A DNA stretch of 64,000 nucleotides from Nocardia pseudovaccinii NBRC 100343 (GTDB lineage: Bacteria; Actinomycetota; Actinomycetes; Mycobacteriales; Mycobacteriaceae). Location of the stretch: assembly GCF_001613225.1 (NCBI RefSeq), contig NZ_BDBY01000207.1, positions 1 to 64,000 of the forward strand, given 5' to 3'. Shown in pieces: positions 25,540 through 34,338 of this stretch (position 1 is the first letter of the stretch; every line of letters begins with the position of its first letter). The translations under genes were made by a program, and so were the position numbers. The notes under the pieces were generated by a model. It was given only the letters and a program-made list of their open reading frames with translations. It made no database searches and had not been told where the DNA came from.

Positions 25540-26580
25540 CTACGTGCGCTCGCCTGTCACGCTATTTCCCGCGATGGACCGCAGGGCTTTGACCAGATCG
25601 GCGATATCGGCGCTGTCGGGCGCATAGCCCGGAAAATAGCAGCAGACATCGGATGCGTACTCGCCGTAGCGCTCTCGAACCTGGTCCGCGCATTCCTCCG
25701 GAGTGCCGACGATCCCGTAGGCACGCACCATCGGCTCGGTGATCAAGGCCCGCATCTCGGCGTACTTGCCCTGTTTCGACAGCTCGTTGAGTTCGGGCTG
25801 CAATTGCTCCCACCCGTGCACTTCCAGAACCGCACGGTAGGGCGGGGTCGATCCATAGAAGGCGATGAGCGAGGCCACCCGATCGACGGCCGTCGCGAGT
25901 TTAGCCTCGGTGCGCCCGACCGCGACCATGGCCTGGGCGATGACCTGGAACTGGTCCAGCCCCCGCCGCGACTTCCGTAATCCCGCGGTAATGGCGGGCA
26001 CGGTGCGCTCGGCGAAATGCCGGGTGCTGTTGAATGGCATGACCAGCAGGCCGTCGGCCACTTCGGCGGCCCTGCGGGTCATCACCGGCCCCAAGGCGCC
26101 CATGAGTACCGGCGGTGGTCCGAACGGGTTGGGACCAGGATCGAAGTTGGGCGGCATCAGCGTGTGGGTGAAGTACTCGCCGCGAAAGTCCAACGGCGCC
26201 TCGCGCTCCCATGCGGCGAAGATCGCCTTGACCGCGGCGACCGATTCCGCCATCCGATTCGCCGGTTTTCCCCATTGGCTGCCGTAACGCTTTTCGATGT
26301 GCACGCGGACCTGTGACCCCAGGCCGAGCCGAAATCGCCCGCCGCTGTATACCTGCAGGTCGTATGCGGCGTGTGCCAGATGCAGCGGACTGCGTGGCCC
26401 GGCTATCGCCACATTGGTCATCAGTTCCAGATCGGTTTCGCCCGCCGCCAGCACCAGCGGGAAGAAGACGTCGTGCTGTCCCTCGAAGGAAAAGATTCCA
26501 TCGGCGCCAAGCGCGGCGATCGCGCGGGCGCTGTCGCGGACTTCGGTCGGTAACCCGTCCACCTGCAAATGCACTTTCAC
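25540..26580 (-). CDS. LLM class F420-dependent oxidoreductase
   Basis: A 346-residue luciferase-like TIM-barrel protein: LGADGIFSFEGQHD, LELMTNVAIAGPRSPLHLA, YSGGRFRLGLGSQVRVHIEKRYG, and a C-terminal IVGTPEECADQVRERYG. It likely uses F420 (or FMN) to reduce or oxidise a pathway intermediate. The tetR start lies 10 bp after its stop, so it may be co-transcribed. It faces the crotonase at 26728, with operator copy 4 in between. Confidence 0.85.
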   Translation of the reverse strand: MKVHLQVDGLPTEVRDSARAIAALGADGIFSFEGQHDVFFPLVLAAGETDLELMTNVAIAGPRSPLHLAHAAYDLQVYSGGRFRLGLGSQVRVHIEKRYGSQWGKPANRMAESVAAVKAIFAAWEREAPLDFRGEYFTHTLMPPNFDPGPNPFGPPPVLMGALGPVMTRRAAEVADGLLVMPFNSTRHFAERTVPAITAGLRKSRRGLDQFQVIAQAMVAVGRTEAKLATAVDRVASLIAFYGSTPPYRAVLEVHGWEQLQPELNELSKQGKYAEMRALITEPMVRAYGIVGTPEECADQVRERYGEYASDVCCYFPGYAPDSADIADLVKALRSIAGNSVTGERT

Positions 26581-26654
26581 CGGAATTCTTCCTCTCGATC
26601 ATTGCGACCACGCCCGGGCAGGTCGAGCCCTTGTGGCCAGCCCGTGAAGTCTGA

Positions 26655-26675
26655 TAAGAAATCACTGTAGTTTTA
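26655..26675. promoter_or_regulatory. 21-bp palindromic operator, copy 4
   Basis: Identical over all 21 bp to copy 2 at 4713-4733, 22 kb away. It lies 53 bp before the crotonase start at 26728 and 75 bp before the LLM gene start on the other strand, so it can control both. It links this region to the 3.5-12.8 kb cluster. Confidence 0.65.
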
Positions 26676-26727
26676 TCCTATGGCAGCGCCTTCCGGCAAC
26701 CGTCGACAAATGTGATGAGACGAGAGC

Positions 26728-27471
26728 GTGAGCGAATATCTTCATTCCGAGCAGCGGGACGCGATACGCGTCCTGACCATCGATCGGCCCGATTCGAAAA
26801 ATGCACTGCACGGTCCCTTGCGAAATGCCCTGTGCGAGGCCATAGCCGACGCCGACCGCGACGACACTGTGCGCGCCGTCGTGTTGACCGCGGTCGATCC
26901 GGTATTCAGTGCCGGGGTCGATTACAAACAACTCGACGCGGTGGCCAGCTCGCCCGAGAGCAATCCGGCCGCCGCCGTACGCGCGGCGCGTAAACCGGTG
27001 ATCTGTGCGGTGAACGGTGCGTGCGTCTCCGGTGCGCTGGAGATCGCGCTCAGCTGCTCGTTCATCATCGCCTCGGAGCGTGCCCGCTTCGCCGACACGC
27101 ATGCCTTGCTCGGCGTGGTGCCGACTTGGGGGCTCAGCGCACTGCTGCCGCGCGCGGTCGGCATCCGTATGGCCCGGCAGATATCGGTCACCGGTGCCTT
27201 CGTCGCCGCCGACGCCGCGCTGCGGTTCGGCCTGGTGAATCACGTTGTGCCGCATGAGGATTTGTTGCCGTTCACCCTCGAACTCGCCGAGCGCATACCG
27301 GCGACCTCGGCGGTGGGGGAGATACTCGAACTCTATGGCCGGGGCGCGGAGCTGTCGCCCTCGGATGCGCTGGCCGCCGAGGCCGCCCACAGCACGGGAC
27401 GTACCTACGACCTCGAAGCATTCACCGCTGCGGGCAGCGCGACTGCGGCCCGTCAGCGCGGACACGCGTAA
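26728..27471 (+). CDS. Enoyl-CoA hydratase/isomerase family protein
   Basis: A 247-residue crotonase starting at GTG 26728. It has VFSAGVDYKQL and VNGACVSGALEIALSCS, keeping the first catalytic Glu; the second (QPEI) position reads FADTHALLGVVPTWG, so that Glu is lost. It lacks the usual C-terminal KRTPxFxG tail. Substrate unknown. An SDR gene follows after 22 bp. Confidence 0.8.
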   Translation: MSEYLHSEQRDAIRVLTIDRPDSKNALHGPLRNALCEAIADADRDDTVRAVVLTAVDPVFSAGVDYKQLDAVASSPESNPAAAVRAARKPVICAVNGACVSGALEIALSCSFIIASERARFADTHALLGVVPTWGLSALLPRAVGIRMARQISVTGAFVAADAALRFGLVNHVVPHEDLLPFTLELAERIPATSAVGEILELYGRGAELSPSDALAAEAAHSTGRTYDLEAFTAAGSATAARQRGHA

Positions 27472-27493
27472 CCCATTCCCAGAGGAGAACATC

Positions 27494-28315
27494 ATGGCAG
27501 GTCGTTTCGAGGGCAGGCGTGCGGTCATCACCGGCGCCAGTCGGGGTATCGGAGCCGGTACCGCGCAGCGGCTGGCAGCGGAGGGCGCGCGTGTCGCGCT
27601 GGTGGCCCGCACGCTCGACAAGCACCCGACCAGGCCGGGCAGCCTGCGCGAGACCGAAGCCACTCTGCGTGCGTACGGGCATCGGGTCGGCTCGATCGTC
27701 GCCGACCTCGCGGATCCGGAGGCCCGATCGACGGTGATATCGCAGGCCGTCGAAATTCTCGGCGGGCCGGTCGACATCCTGGTCAACAATGCCGTCTCAC
27801 CCGCCGCCGTCCCGTTGACCGAGGTGTCGGCGCGCCAACAACGCACCGCATACGAGTGCAATGTCATTGCGCCACTGGAACTTACCCAGCAGGTCGTGGC
27901 CGGTATGCGCGCGGCGGGTGCGGGTTGGATCGTGAATATGACCAGCTTCGGCGCCAACCTGCATTACGGGCCGCCGTTCTATCTCGGCCCGCAGGGATCG
28001 ACCATGGAGCTCTACGGCACGACGAAAGCGGCGCTGAACCGGCTGACCAGCGGTCTGGCCGGAGATCTGCACGGCACCGGGATCCGGGTCAATGCGGTCG
28101 GGCCGCGCATCGCCGTTATGAGTGAGGGAATGGCCGATCTGATGGGGGATCAGTTGGCACCCGAAATGTTCGAGGCGGTGGAGGAAACGGTCGAGGCGGT
28201 AGTCGCGCTGTGTGACTGTGCCGAGGACACTACCGGAAAGGTGACCGTCAGCCTGGATCTGATCGCAGACTGGGGTCTGACGGTGCACAACCTCGACGGT
28301 CTGGCACGCGTCTGA
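27494..28315 (+). CDS. SDR family oxidoreductase
   Basis: A 273-residue SDR from ATG 27494, fixed by the ribosome site AGAGGAGAA. Marks: TGASRGIGAGTAQRL, VARTLDKHPTRPGSL, DILVNNAVSPAAVP, NMTSFGANL with Ser and YGTTKAALNRL with Tyr and Lys, then RVNAVGPRIAV. An insert (GPPFYLGPQGSTMEL) precedes the Tyr. It shares a unit with the crotonase at 26728, probably under operator copy 4. Confidence 0.85.
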   Translation: MAGRFEGRRAVITGASRGIGAGTAQRLAAEGARVALVARTLDKHPTRPGSLRETEATLRAYGHRVGSIVADLADPEARSTVISQAVEILGGPVDILVNNAVSPAAVPLTEVSARQQRTAYECNVIAPLELTQQVVAGMRAAGAGWIVNMTSFGANLHYGPPFYLGPQGSTMELYGTTKAALNRLTSGLAGDLHGTGIRVNAVGPRIAVMSEGMADLMGDQLAPEMFEAVEETVEAVVALCDCAEDTTGKVTVSLDLIADWGLTVHNLDGLARV

Positions 28316-28321
28316 CAGCTT

Positions 28322-28353
28322 CCGACCGGCCCTGCTCCGGCGGGGCCGGTCGG
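28322..28353. terminator. Strong GC hairpin between convergent genes
   Basis: CCGACCGGCCC and GGGCCGGTCGG form a perfect 11-bp stem around a 10-nt loop, between the SDR stop (28315) and the acyl-CoA dehydrogenase stop (28362). No T-run follows, so it may end transcription weakly or act as an mRNA barrier for both strands. Confidence 0.6.
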
Positions 28354-28361
28354 TGCGGTGG

Positions 28362-29552
28362 CTAGAGGCGGTAGTCGCGCAGGACGCCCTTGCTGATGAT
28401 CCGTTTCTGGATCTCGCTGGTGCCTTCGCCGATCAGCATGAACGGCGCCTCGCGCATCAGCCGCTCGATCTCGTACTCGGTGGAATACCCGTAGCCACCG
28501 TGGATGCGGAAACTGGCCTGGGTGACTTCGTTGCAGAATTCACTGGCAAGGTATTTGGCCATGCCCGCGGCGACGTCGTTGCGTTCACCGGAATCCTTGA
28601 GCCGGGCGGCATTGACCATCATCAGATGTGCCGCTTCGACTTTGGTCGCCATCTCCGCCAGGCTGAAACCGATGGCTTGGTGCTCGACGATGGGTTTGCC
28701 GAATGTCGAGCGTTGCTGGGCGTAGCGGGCGCCGAGTTCGAATGCGCGAACGGCGATTCCGCATGCGCGCGCGGCGACATTGACCCGGCCGACTTCGATG
28801 CCGTCCATCATCTGCTTGAAGCCCTCGCCCGGAATGCCGCCGAGCACCGTGTCCGCGGCCGCGACGTAGTTGTCGAACAGCAGCTCGGTGGTGTCGATGC
28901 CCTTGTAGCCCATTTTGTGGATCTTGCCGGGAATGGTCAGTCCCGGCGCCACCGTGCCGTATCCGGCGGGCTTTTCGATCAGGAAGGTGGTGAGGTTGTC
29001 GTGCGGACGTTCGCGCCCTTCGTCGGTGCGGACCAGAACCGCGACCAGTGTCGCCGTCGAGCCGTTGGTCAACCACATCTTCCGGCCGTCGATGACGTAA
29101 TCGCCCGCCTCGTCGCGGACCGCTTTCGTGCGAATGGCGGCCACATCGGACCCGAGTTCGGGCTCCGACATCGAGAACGCACCGCGGATCTCGCCCGTGG
29201 CCATCCGGGGCAAAAAGTGTTGCTTCTGTTCTGGGGTGCCGTGGTGCTGAAGCAGATACGCCACGATGAAGTGGGTATTGATCACCCCGGAAATGCTCAT
29301 CCAGCCCCGGGCGAGTTCTTCGACGCAGAGCGCGTAGGTGAGCAGCGATTCGCCGAGTCCTCCGTACTCCTCGGGGATCATGAGGCCGAACAACCCCATC
29401 TGCGCCATGCGGTCGACGATGGCCTGCGGGTAGGTGTCGGCGTGTTCGAGTTTTTGAGCGCTGGGAATGATCTCCTTGTCCACGAATGCGCGGACGGTAT
29501 TCAGGATTTCGGTCTGGATCTCGGAAAGACCATGTGTTCGTGCGAGTTTCAC
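28362..29552 (-). CDS. Acyl-CoA dehydrogenase
   Basis: A 396-residue ACAD. Start GTG 29552 overlaps the MaoC stop as GTGA. Marks: IPEEYGGLGES, GAFSMSEPELGSDVAAI, KMWLTNGSTATL, HKMGYKGIDTTELLFDN, ARYAQQRSTFGKP, the C-terminal IHGGYGYSTEYEIERL and IGEGTSEIQ with the catalytic Glu. It introduces the alpha,beta double bond in an acyl-CoA. Last gene of a five-gene minus-strand group (32841 to 28362). Confidence 0.92.
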   Translation of the reverse strand: MKLARTHGLSEIQTEILNTVRAFVDKEIIPSAQKLEHADTYPQAIVDRMAQMGLFGLMIPEEYGGLGESLLTYALCVEELARGWMSISGVINTHFIVAYLLQHHGTPEQKQHFLPRMATGEIRGAFSMSEPELGSDVAAIRTKAVRDEAGDYVIDGRKMWLTNGSTATLVAVLVRTDEGRERPHDNLTTFLIEKPAGYGTVAPGLTIPGKIHKMGYKGIDTTELLFDNYVAAADTVLGGIPGEGFKQMMDGIEVGRVNVAARACGIAVRAFELGARYAQQRSTFGKPIVEHQAIGFSLAEMATKVEAAHLMMVNAARLKDSGERNDVAAGMAKYLASEFCNEVTQASFRIHGGYGYSTEYEIERLMREAPFMLIGEGTSEIQKRIISKGVLRDYRL

Positions 29553-30007
29553 AGCACCACCACCGTGATCGTTTCCGCGACGCATGCGGGTTTGGGCTGT
29601 CCTTCGTTTTCGATGGTCCAGCGGACGGTCAGCTGTGCCCGTGCCTGTTCGACGCGCAGGTCCGCGATGGTCGCGGTGGCACGGATTCGGGTGCCCGAGC
29701 GGACCGCCGACGGGAAGCGAACGGTGTTGCTGCCGTAGTTGATTCGGGCCGTGCCGAAGTCCAGGCCGTAGATATCGCGGCCCAGCAGCGGGATCAGTGA
29801 CAGCGTCAGGTAGCCGTGGGCGATGGTGGCACCGTATGGTCCGTCCGCGGCGCGCCGCGGGTCGACGTGGATCCACTGGTCGTCGCCGGTCGCTTCGGCG
29901 AAAGCATCGATTCGCGCCTGGTCGATAGTCAGCCACGGGCTTGGTCCGATGGATTCGCCGATCGCGTTACGCAACTGGTCCAGCGAGGTGAAAACGCGCT
30001 TGGTCAT
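29549..30007 (-). CDS. MaoC family dehydratase (R-hydratase-like)
   Basis: A 152-residue hot-dog-fold protein from ATG 30007, overlapping the thiolase stop as ATGA. Hydratase-2 motif residues are in DAFAEATGDDQWIHVDPRRA, then ATIAHGYLTLSLIP and FPSAVRSGTRIRA. It should hydrate 2-enoyl-CoA to the (R)-3-hydroxy form. Coupled to the ACAD and thiolase, it completes that set with the SDRs upstream. Confidence 0.88.
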   Translation of the reverse strand: MTKRVFTSLDQLRNAIGESIGPSPWLTIDQARIDAFAEATGDDQWIHVDPRRAADGPYGATIAHGYLTLSLIPLLGRDIYGLDFGTARINYGSNTVRFPSAVRSGTRIRATATIADLRVEQARAQLTVRWTIENEGQPKPACVAETITVVVL

Positions 30008-31215
30008 GCCACCCTTTCGAAGACGGCGGCGAGGCCCTGTCCGCCGCCGATACACATGGTTTCCAGGCCGTAACGCAGTTCGCGCCGGGCCATTTCGCGC
30101 GCGAGGGTCGCGAGCATTCGTCCGCCGGTGGCGCCCACCGGGTGCCCGAGCGAGATGCCGGAGCCGTGCACATTCGTTCGTTCCAGGTCCTGCTCGCCGA
30201 ACTTCCACTCGCGCAGTACGGCGAGGGCCTGGGCGGCGAAGGCCTCGTTGAGTTCGATCAGGTCGATATCGGCCAGGGTGAGCCCGGCCCGGCTCAGCGC
30301 CGCCTCGGTCGCGGGCACCGGGCCGATGCCCATGATCTCGGGTCGCACTCCCGCCACCGCCCACGATTTGAGGGTGACCAGCGGGGTGAGCCCGAGTTGT
30401 TCGGCTTTCTCGCGCGTGGTGACCAGGCACATGGCGGCGGCGTCGTTCTGGCCGCTGGAATTGCCCGCCGTCACCGTGGCATCCGGATCCAGCTGTGCGC
30501 GAATGGGTTTCAACTTGGCCAGCGCCTCGACGGTGGTATCGGCGCGTGGGTGTTCATCTATCTCGATCCGGCTTTCCGTACCCCGTGCGGATACGGTGAC
30601 CGGAATGATCTGCTCGGCGCTCGCGCCGCTCTGCTGCGCCGCGACAGCGCGCTGATGCGAGAGCACGGCGAGTCGGTCCTGCTCCTCGCGGGTGATCTCG
30701 TAGGTCCTGCGCAGGTTCTCCGCGGTCTCCAACATGCCGCCGGGGACCGGATGGTGTTGTCCGCCCGCCGTTTCGCGGCCGCGCACGAGACCGTCGTGCA
30801 CCTGGACACCCCCGCGGGCCCCGCCCCACCGCATATCGAGCGAATAGAACGCGACATTGCTCATACTCTCGGCGCCACCCGCGACGACCACCTCATTGGC
30901 GCCGCTCTGCACCTGAAGCACGGCCTGGATGACGGCCTGCAGACCCGAACCGCACCGCCGGTCGACCTGCACCCCGCCGACTGTGACCGGCAACCCGGCA
31001 TCGAGTGCGACCACGCGGCCGATGGCGGGGGCCTCGCTATTCGGATAGCAGTGGCCGAGCACAACGTCCTCGACCAGTTCGGGATCGATTCCGGTGCACC
31101 GCAACAGACCTTGTAATGCGACGACGCCGAGCTCGGCCGCGGACAGCGACCGCAACGATCCACCGTAGCGTCCGATGGGGGTGCGGACAGGTTCGCAGAT
31201 CACAACTTCACGCAT
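30004..31215 (-). CDS. Thiolase (acetyl-CoA C-acyltransferase)
   Basis: A 403-residue thiolase: DRRCGSGLQAVIQA with the nucleophile, ELNEAFAAQALAV, GHPVGATGGRM with His, and CIGGGQGLAAVFE with the second Cys. It is a close paralogue of the thiolase at 58478. It cleaves a 3-oxoacyl-CoA. The MaoC start overlaps its stop; the upstream SDR is 53 bp away. Confidence 0.92.
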   Translation of the reverse strand: MREVVICEPVRTPIGRYGGSLRSLSAAELGVVALQGLLRCTGIDPELVEDVVLGHCYPNSEAPAIGRVVALDAGLPVTVGGVQVDRRCGSGLQAVIQAVLQVQSGANEVVVAGGAESMSNVAFYSLDMRWGGARGGVQVHDGLVRGRETAGGQHHPVPGGMLETAENLRRTYEITREEQDRLAVLSHQRAVAAQQSGASAEQIIPVTVSARGTESRIEIDEHPRADTTVEALAKLKPIRAQLDPDATVTAGNSSGQNDAAAMCLVTTREKAEQLGLTPLVTLKSWAVAGVRPEIMGIGPVPATEAALSRAGLTLADIDLIELNEAFAAQALAVLREWKFGEQDLERTNVHGSGISLGHPVGATGGRMLATLAREMARRELRYGLETMCIGGGQGLAAVFERVA

Positions 31216-31268
31216 GGAATTCGTCTCCAGGAGCAGGGAAGCGACACCTCGGGTCGGGCCCGCGGCGG

Positions 31269-31997
31269 CTACATGAACCGCCCACCGGTCACCTCCAACG
31301 TGGTGCCCGTCATATAGGAGGACAGGTCCGAGGCCAGGAACAGCGCGACATTCGCGACCTCGATCGGCTCACCGGCGCGCGACATCGGAATCTCGGACAT
31401 CTTCTGCGCCCAAACATGTTCGGGCATCGCCAAGGTCATCGCCGAACGAATCAACCCGGGCTGGATGGCATTGACCCGTACCCCGTGTCCGGCCGTTTCC
31501 TTGGCCGCGGCCTTGGTCAATCCGATGATGCCCGCCTTCGCGGCGGAGTAGTTGGTCTGACCGGCCATCCCGACCTTGCCCGAGAGCGAGGATATGTTCA
31601 CGATGCTGCCGCGCCGGGCTTCCCGCATGATCGCCGCGGCCAGCCTGGTGCCGTGCCAGGTGCCTTTGAGATGTACCGCGATCACCTCGTCGAAGTCCTC
31701 TTCGGACATCTTGCGCATGGCCGCGTCGCGGGTGATGCCCGCGTTGTTCACCATGATGTCGAGCGCACCGAATTCGGTGAGCGCCGTATCGAGCAGGGCT
31801 GCGATATCGGTTGCCTGGGTGACGTCGCAGCGCACCGCACGCGCGACATCGGCACCCAGAATTTGTTGCGTCTCACCGGGATTCAGATCGCCCACCACCA
31901 CACGTGCCCCGTGCCGCACGAATGTTTCGGCGATGGCGAGTCCGATGCCCTGGGCGCCGCCGGTGACAACGGCGACGCGGCCTTCGAGTAGCGACAT
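31269..31997 (-). CDS. FabG-like SDR (3-oxoacyl reductase type)
   Basis: A 242-residue SDR: TGGAQGIGLAIAETF, GDLNPGETQ, MVNNAGITRDAAMRKM, NISSLSGKVG with Ser and YSAAKAGIIGL with Tyr and Lys, IQPGLIRSAMT. NNAGITRD is typical of FabG. It likely interconverts 3-hydroxyacyl and 3-oxoacyl thioesters for the MaoC-thioIase pair downstream. Confidence 0.88.
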   Translation of the reverse strand: MSLLEGRVAVVTGGAQGIGLAIAETFVRHGARVVVGDLNPGETQQILGADVARAVRCDVTQATDIAALLDTALTEFGALDIMVNNAGITRDAAMRKMSEEDFDEVIAVHLKGTWHGTRLAAAIMREARRGSIVNISSLSGKVGMAGQTNYSAAKAGIIGLTKAAAKETAGHGVRVNAIQPGLIRSAMTLAMPEHVWAQKMSEIPMSRAGEPIEVANVALFLASDLSSYMTGTTLEVTGGRFM

Positions 31998-32019
31998 GGA
32001 TATGTCCTTAGTGCTGAGC

Positions 32020-32841
32020 TCAGTATTGAGTGGAACCTAGGTCGACCGATATCTGGGCTGCGGTGATGAAGCGCGCTTCGTCGCTGGCCAGCCAGCACAC
32101 GGCATTGGATACGTCCTCCGGCTCGGCGACCCACGCCGGGAGGAACGGTGTGGTCATATGTGCCAGTTGCGGATTCGATTCGAACGCCCGGCCCAGCGCG
32201 TTGACCATGTCACCGCTGCCCATGGGTGTATTGACCGCGCCCGGGTGCACGCTGTTCACGCGGATGTCGTGTTTGCCGAGTTCGGCGGCCAGTGATCGGG
32301 CCATTCCGGTGATGGCGTGCTTGCTGGCCGTGTAATGCACCATGAACGGCTGCATCTTCACGCCCGCGGCGGAGCTGATCAGAATGATGGACCCGCCGCG
32401 GCCGCCATCGATAATGTGCTGGGCGCCCGCGACGACGGTATTCCAGGTTCCGATGACATTGACGTCGATGACATCCCGGAAGGATTCGGGGGTTATCGCG
32501 TCCCAGGTTTCCGGGATGCAGATTCCGGCGTTGGCGACGATGGTGTCGAGGCGACCGAGGGTGTCGATGCCCTCGTTCACGGTCTTGCGCAATCCGTCCA
32601 GGTCCCGGATGTCGACGGTGGAGGCAAGTATGCGGCGGCCGGTCGCTTCGACCAGGCGAACCGTCTCGGCGAGATCGTCGGGCGTCGCCGAATCATAGGG
32701 AACCGCTGGTGGGAGTGGGCCCGCCAGGTCGACGGCGATGATGTCGGCGCCTTCGGTCGCCATGCGCACCGCGTGCGCGCGGCCCTGACCTCGCGCTGCT
32801 CCGGTGATGAACGCCACCTTATCCGTGAGTCGGCTGGTCAC
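32020..32841 (-). CDS. Mycofactocin-coupled SDR family oxidoreductase
   Basis: A 273-residue SDR from GTG 32841, which has GGAGAGCAA as ribosome site. Subgroup marks: ITGAARGQGRAHAV, the insertion YDSATPDDLAETVRLVE, ANAGICIPE, LISSAAGVK with Ser, YTASKHAI with Tyr and Lys, VHPGAVNTPM. It is a second mycofactocin-type enzyme in the cluster after the one at 20365. First gene of the minus-strand group; site E lies 98 bp upstream. Confidence 0.85.
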   Translation of the reverse strand: MTSRLTDKVAFITGAARGQGRAHAVRMATEGADIIAVDLAGPLPPAVPYDSATPDDLAETVRLVEATGRRILASTVDIRDLDGLRKTVNEGIDTLGRLDTIVANAGICIPETWDAITPESFRDVIDVNVIGTWNTVVAGAQHIIDGGRGGSIILISSAAGVKMQPFMVHYTASKHAITGMARSLAAELGKHDIRVNSVHPGAVNTPMGSGDMVNALGRAFESNPQLAHMTTPFLPAWVAEPEDVSNAVCWLASDEARFITAAQISVDLGSTQY

Positions 32842-32938
32842 TTGCTCTCCTTTGCCTGCGGCGTCGTATACGGATGGATCATATCCGCGAGCGGAGAACC
32901 GGCCTCTCATTGCTGTACCGCCGATCCGCCGAAATGTA

Positions 32939-32958
32939 TATCGTATTGTCTATCGTAA
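32939..32958 (+). promoter_or_regulatory. Double TAYYGTAA operator, site E
   Basis: It reads TATCGTAT-TGTC-TATCGTAA, an almost perfect direct repeat. It lies between the divergent genes at 32841 (minus) and 33013 (plus), directed toward the latter, 54 bp from its start, and can serve both. Confidence 0.6.
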
Positions 32959-33012
32959 GTGCAACGGTAGCCTCGTGTGGGTTGCCCGCGGATCTCAGTG
33001 AGGAGTGCGCGT

Positions 33013-33822
33013 ATGTCGCAGGTCATCGGGTTTGTCGGTGCGGGACAGATGGGCGAGCCGATGGTGGTTCGGCTGGTGCGTGCGGGCTATCGGGTGGTGG
33101 TCCATGCGCGCCGGGAAGCGGTGCGGGAACGCTTGCGCAAATGTGGTGCGGAGGTAGTGGATTCGGTGGCAGCTGCGGCCGCGGTCGCCGATATTGTGAT
33201 CGTCTGCGTGTTCTCCGACGCGCAATTGGTCGACGTCGTGGGCGGCCCCGACGGTGTGCTGGCGGCTGCGGCCCCGGATACGGTCGTGGTCTCGCATACG
33301 ACGGGCGCGGTGTCGACGGTAAAGCATTTGGCCGCAACGCATCCGGACGGACCGGTGCTGTTGGACGGGCCGGTGAGCGGTTCGGCCGAAGATATCGCGG
33401 CGGGGAAGTTGACGGTGCTGCTGGGCGGTCCGGCGTTGGCGGTGGAGGCGGCGCGCTCAGTGCTCGAGGCCTATGCCCGAACAATTGTCGCCACGGGCGG
33501 GCTCGGCAGCGCATTGAGCGTGAAACTGGTGAACAACGCACTGTTCGCCGCGAATGCGCAACTGGTGGCGCTCGGGGCGGAGGTCGGCAGGCGATTGGGC
33601 ATCGAGGACAACGATTTGCTGGATGCGCTGGCGGCGTGCAGCGGTAACAGCTTCGCGGCCAGTGCTATTCGGCGCACCGGTGGATTCCCGAAATTCGAAC
33701 AGTTGGCGGCACCTTTCCTGCGCAAGGATGTCGCGGCGTGTGTCGCCGCGACCGCCGATCTCGGCGTCGATCTCGGCCTGCTCGGCACCGTCATCGCCGC
33801 CGGGCCCTTCGACCTCGGGTGA
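33013..33822 (+). CDS. 3-Hydroxyisobutyrate dehydrogenase-like NAD-binding protein
   Basis: A 269-residue beta-hydroxyacid dehydrogenase. Rossmann motif GFVGAGQMGEPMVVRLV, substrate motif DGPVSGSAEDIAAGKL, and catalytic Lys in VKLVNNALFAANAQ. Start ATG 33013 has TGAGGAGTG upstream. It oxidises a beta-hydroxy acid or reduces a semialdehyde. The family is broad, so a valine-pathway role is not implied. Confidence 0.85.
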   Translation: MSQVIGFVGAGQMGEPMVVRLVRAGYRVVVHARREAVRERLRKCGAEVVDSVAAAAAVADIVIVCVFSDAQLVDVVGGPDGVLAAAAPDTVVVSHTTGAVSTVKHLAATHPDGPVLLDGPVSGSAEDIAAGKLTVLLGGPALAVEAARSVLEAYARTIVATGGLGSALSVKLVNNALFAANAQLVALGAEVGRRLGIEDNDLLDALAACSGNSFAASAIRRTGGFPKFEQLAAPFLRKDVAACVAATADLGVDLGLLGTVIAAGPFDLG

Positions 33823-34282
33823 TCACCGGTCCGAACAAGCCGGTTCTGAGGGGTCGTCGGTCCTCGCCGCGGCCCATACCGGTACATCCGATTGTCTTAC
33901 GCCAGCCCTCGACAACCGGCCGAGAACGTCTTCCCGTAACCCCATCGCCCACACCCGATCGCAGCGGGTGGGATTCGCCGCCAGCGCGCAGCAAGCCTCA
34001 GGATGTCCCGCGTACCGATTCGCGCGCGCCTGTATGGTTTTCGCCCACGATTTCGCGCGCTTGATAAAAGGCGCGCGGGAGCGCAGGTCGATTCTGAGGC
34101 AAATTATTGATAGAGGCTGCCAGTGCGGCGTCCAGCTAGCTTCTGGGATAATCGAGATCCGCCGAGCGCAGTCAGATGACGGTGCCGCGGGGCGTGTCGT
34201 GCCGCGCTTCGACTGCGCTCTGCGAGCCAGCCAGACTGACGGCGCGGCAACCTATCCGGATGGGCACCAGTGCAGAAACAGT

Positions 34283-34320
34283 AACGGCCCCAGTCCATTA
34301 CGTGTTGGGTTGAGGCCGTT
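34283..34320 (-). terminator. Hairpin after the DUF397 gene
   Basis: AACGGCC at 34283-34289 pairs with GGCCGTT at 34314-34320, with further partial pairing in the loop. It stands just beyond the end (34339) of the minus-strand DUF397 gene. The rest of 33823-34338 (515 bp) shows no supportable gene or RNA. Confidence 0.45.
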
Positions 34321-34338
34321 GCCTACGATCAGGTCTTG

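Noticed and set aside
24456..25980. Plus-strand open frames covering tetR and the LLM gene
   Set aside because: The minus-strand genes have full domains in these stretches; only the short zinc-ribbon frame at 24495-24824 looks real.
33823..34338. Search for a tRNA or attachment site in the longest gene-free gap next to the accessory region
   Set aside because: No cloverleaf or T-loop (GGTTCGA-type) sequence could be found; only a terminator-like hairpin is present.
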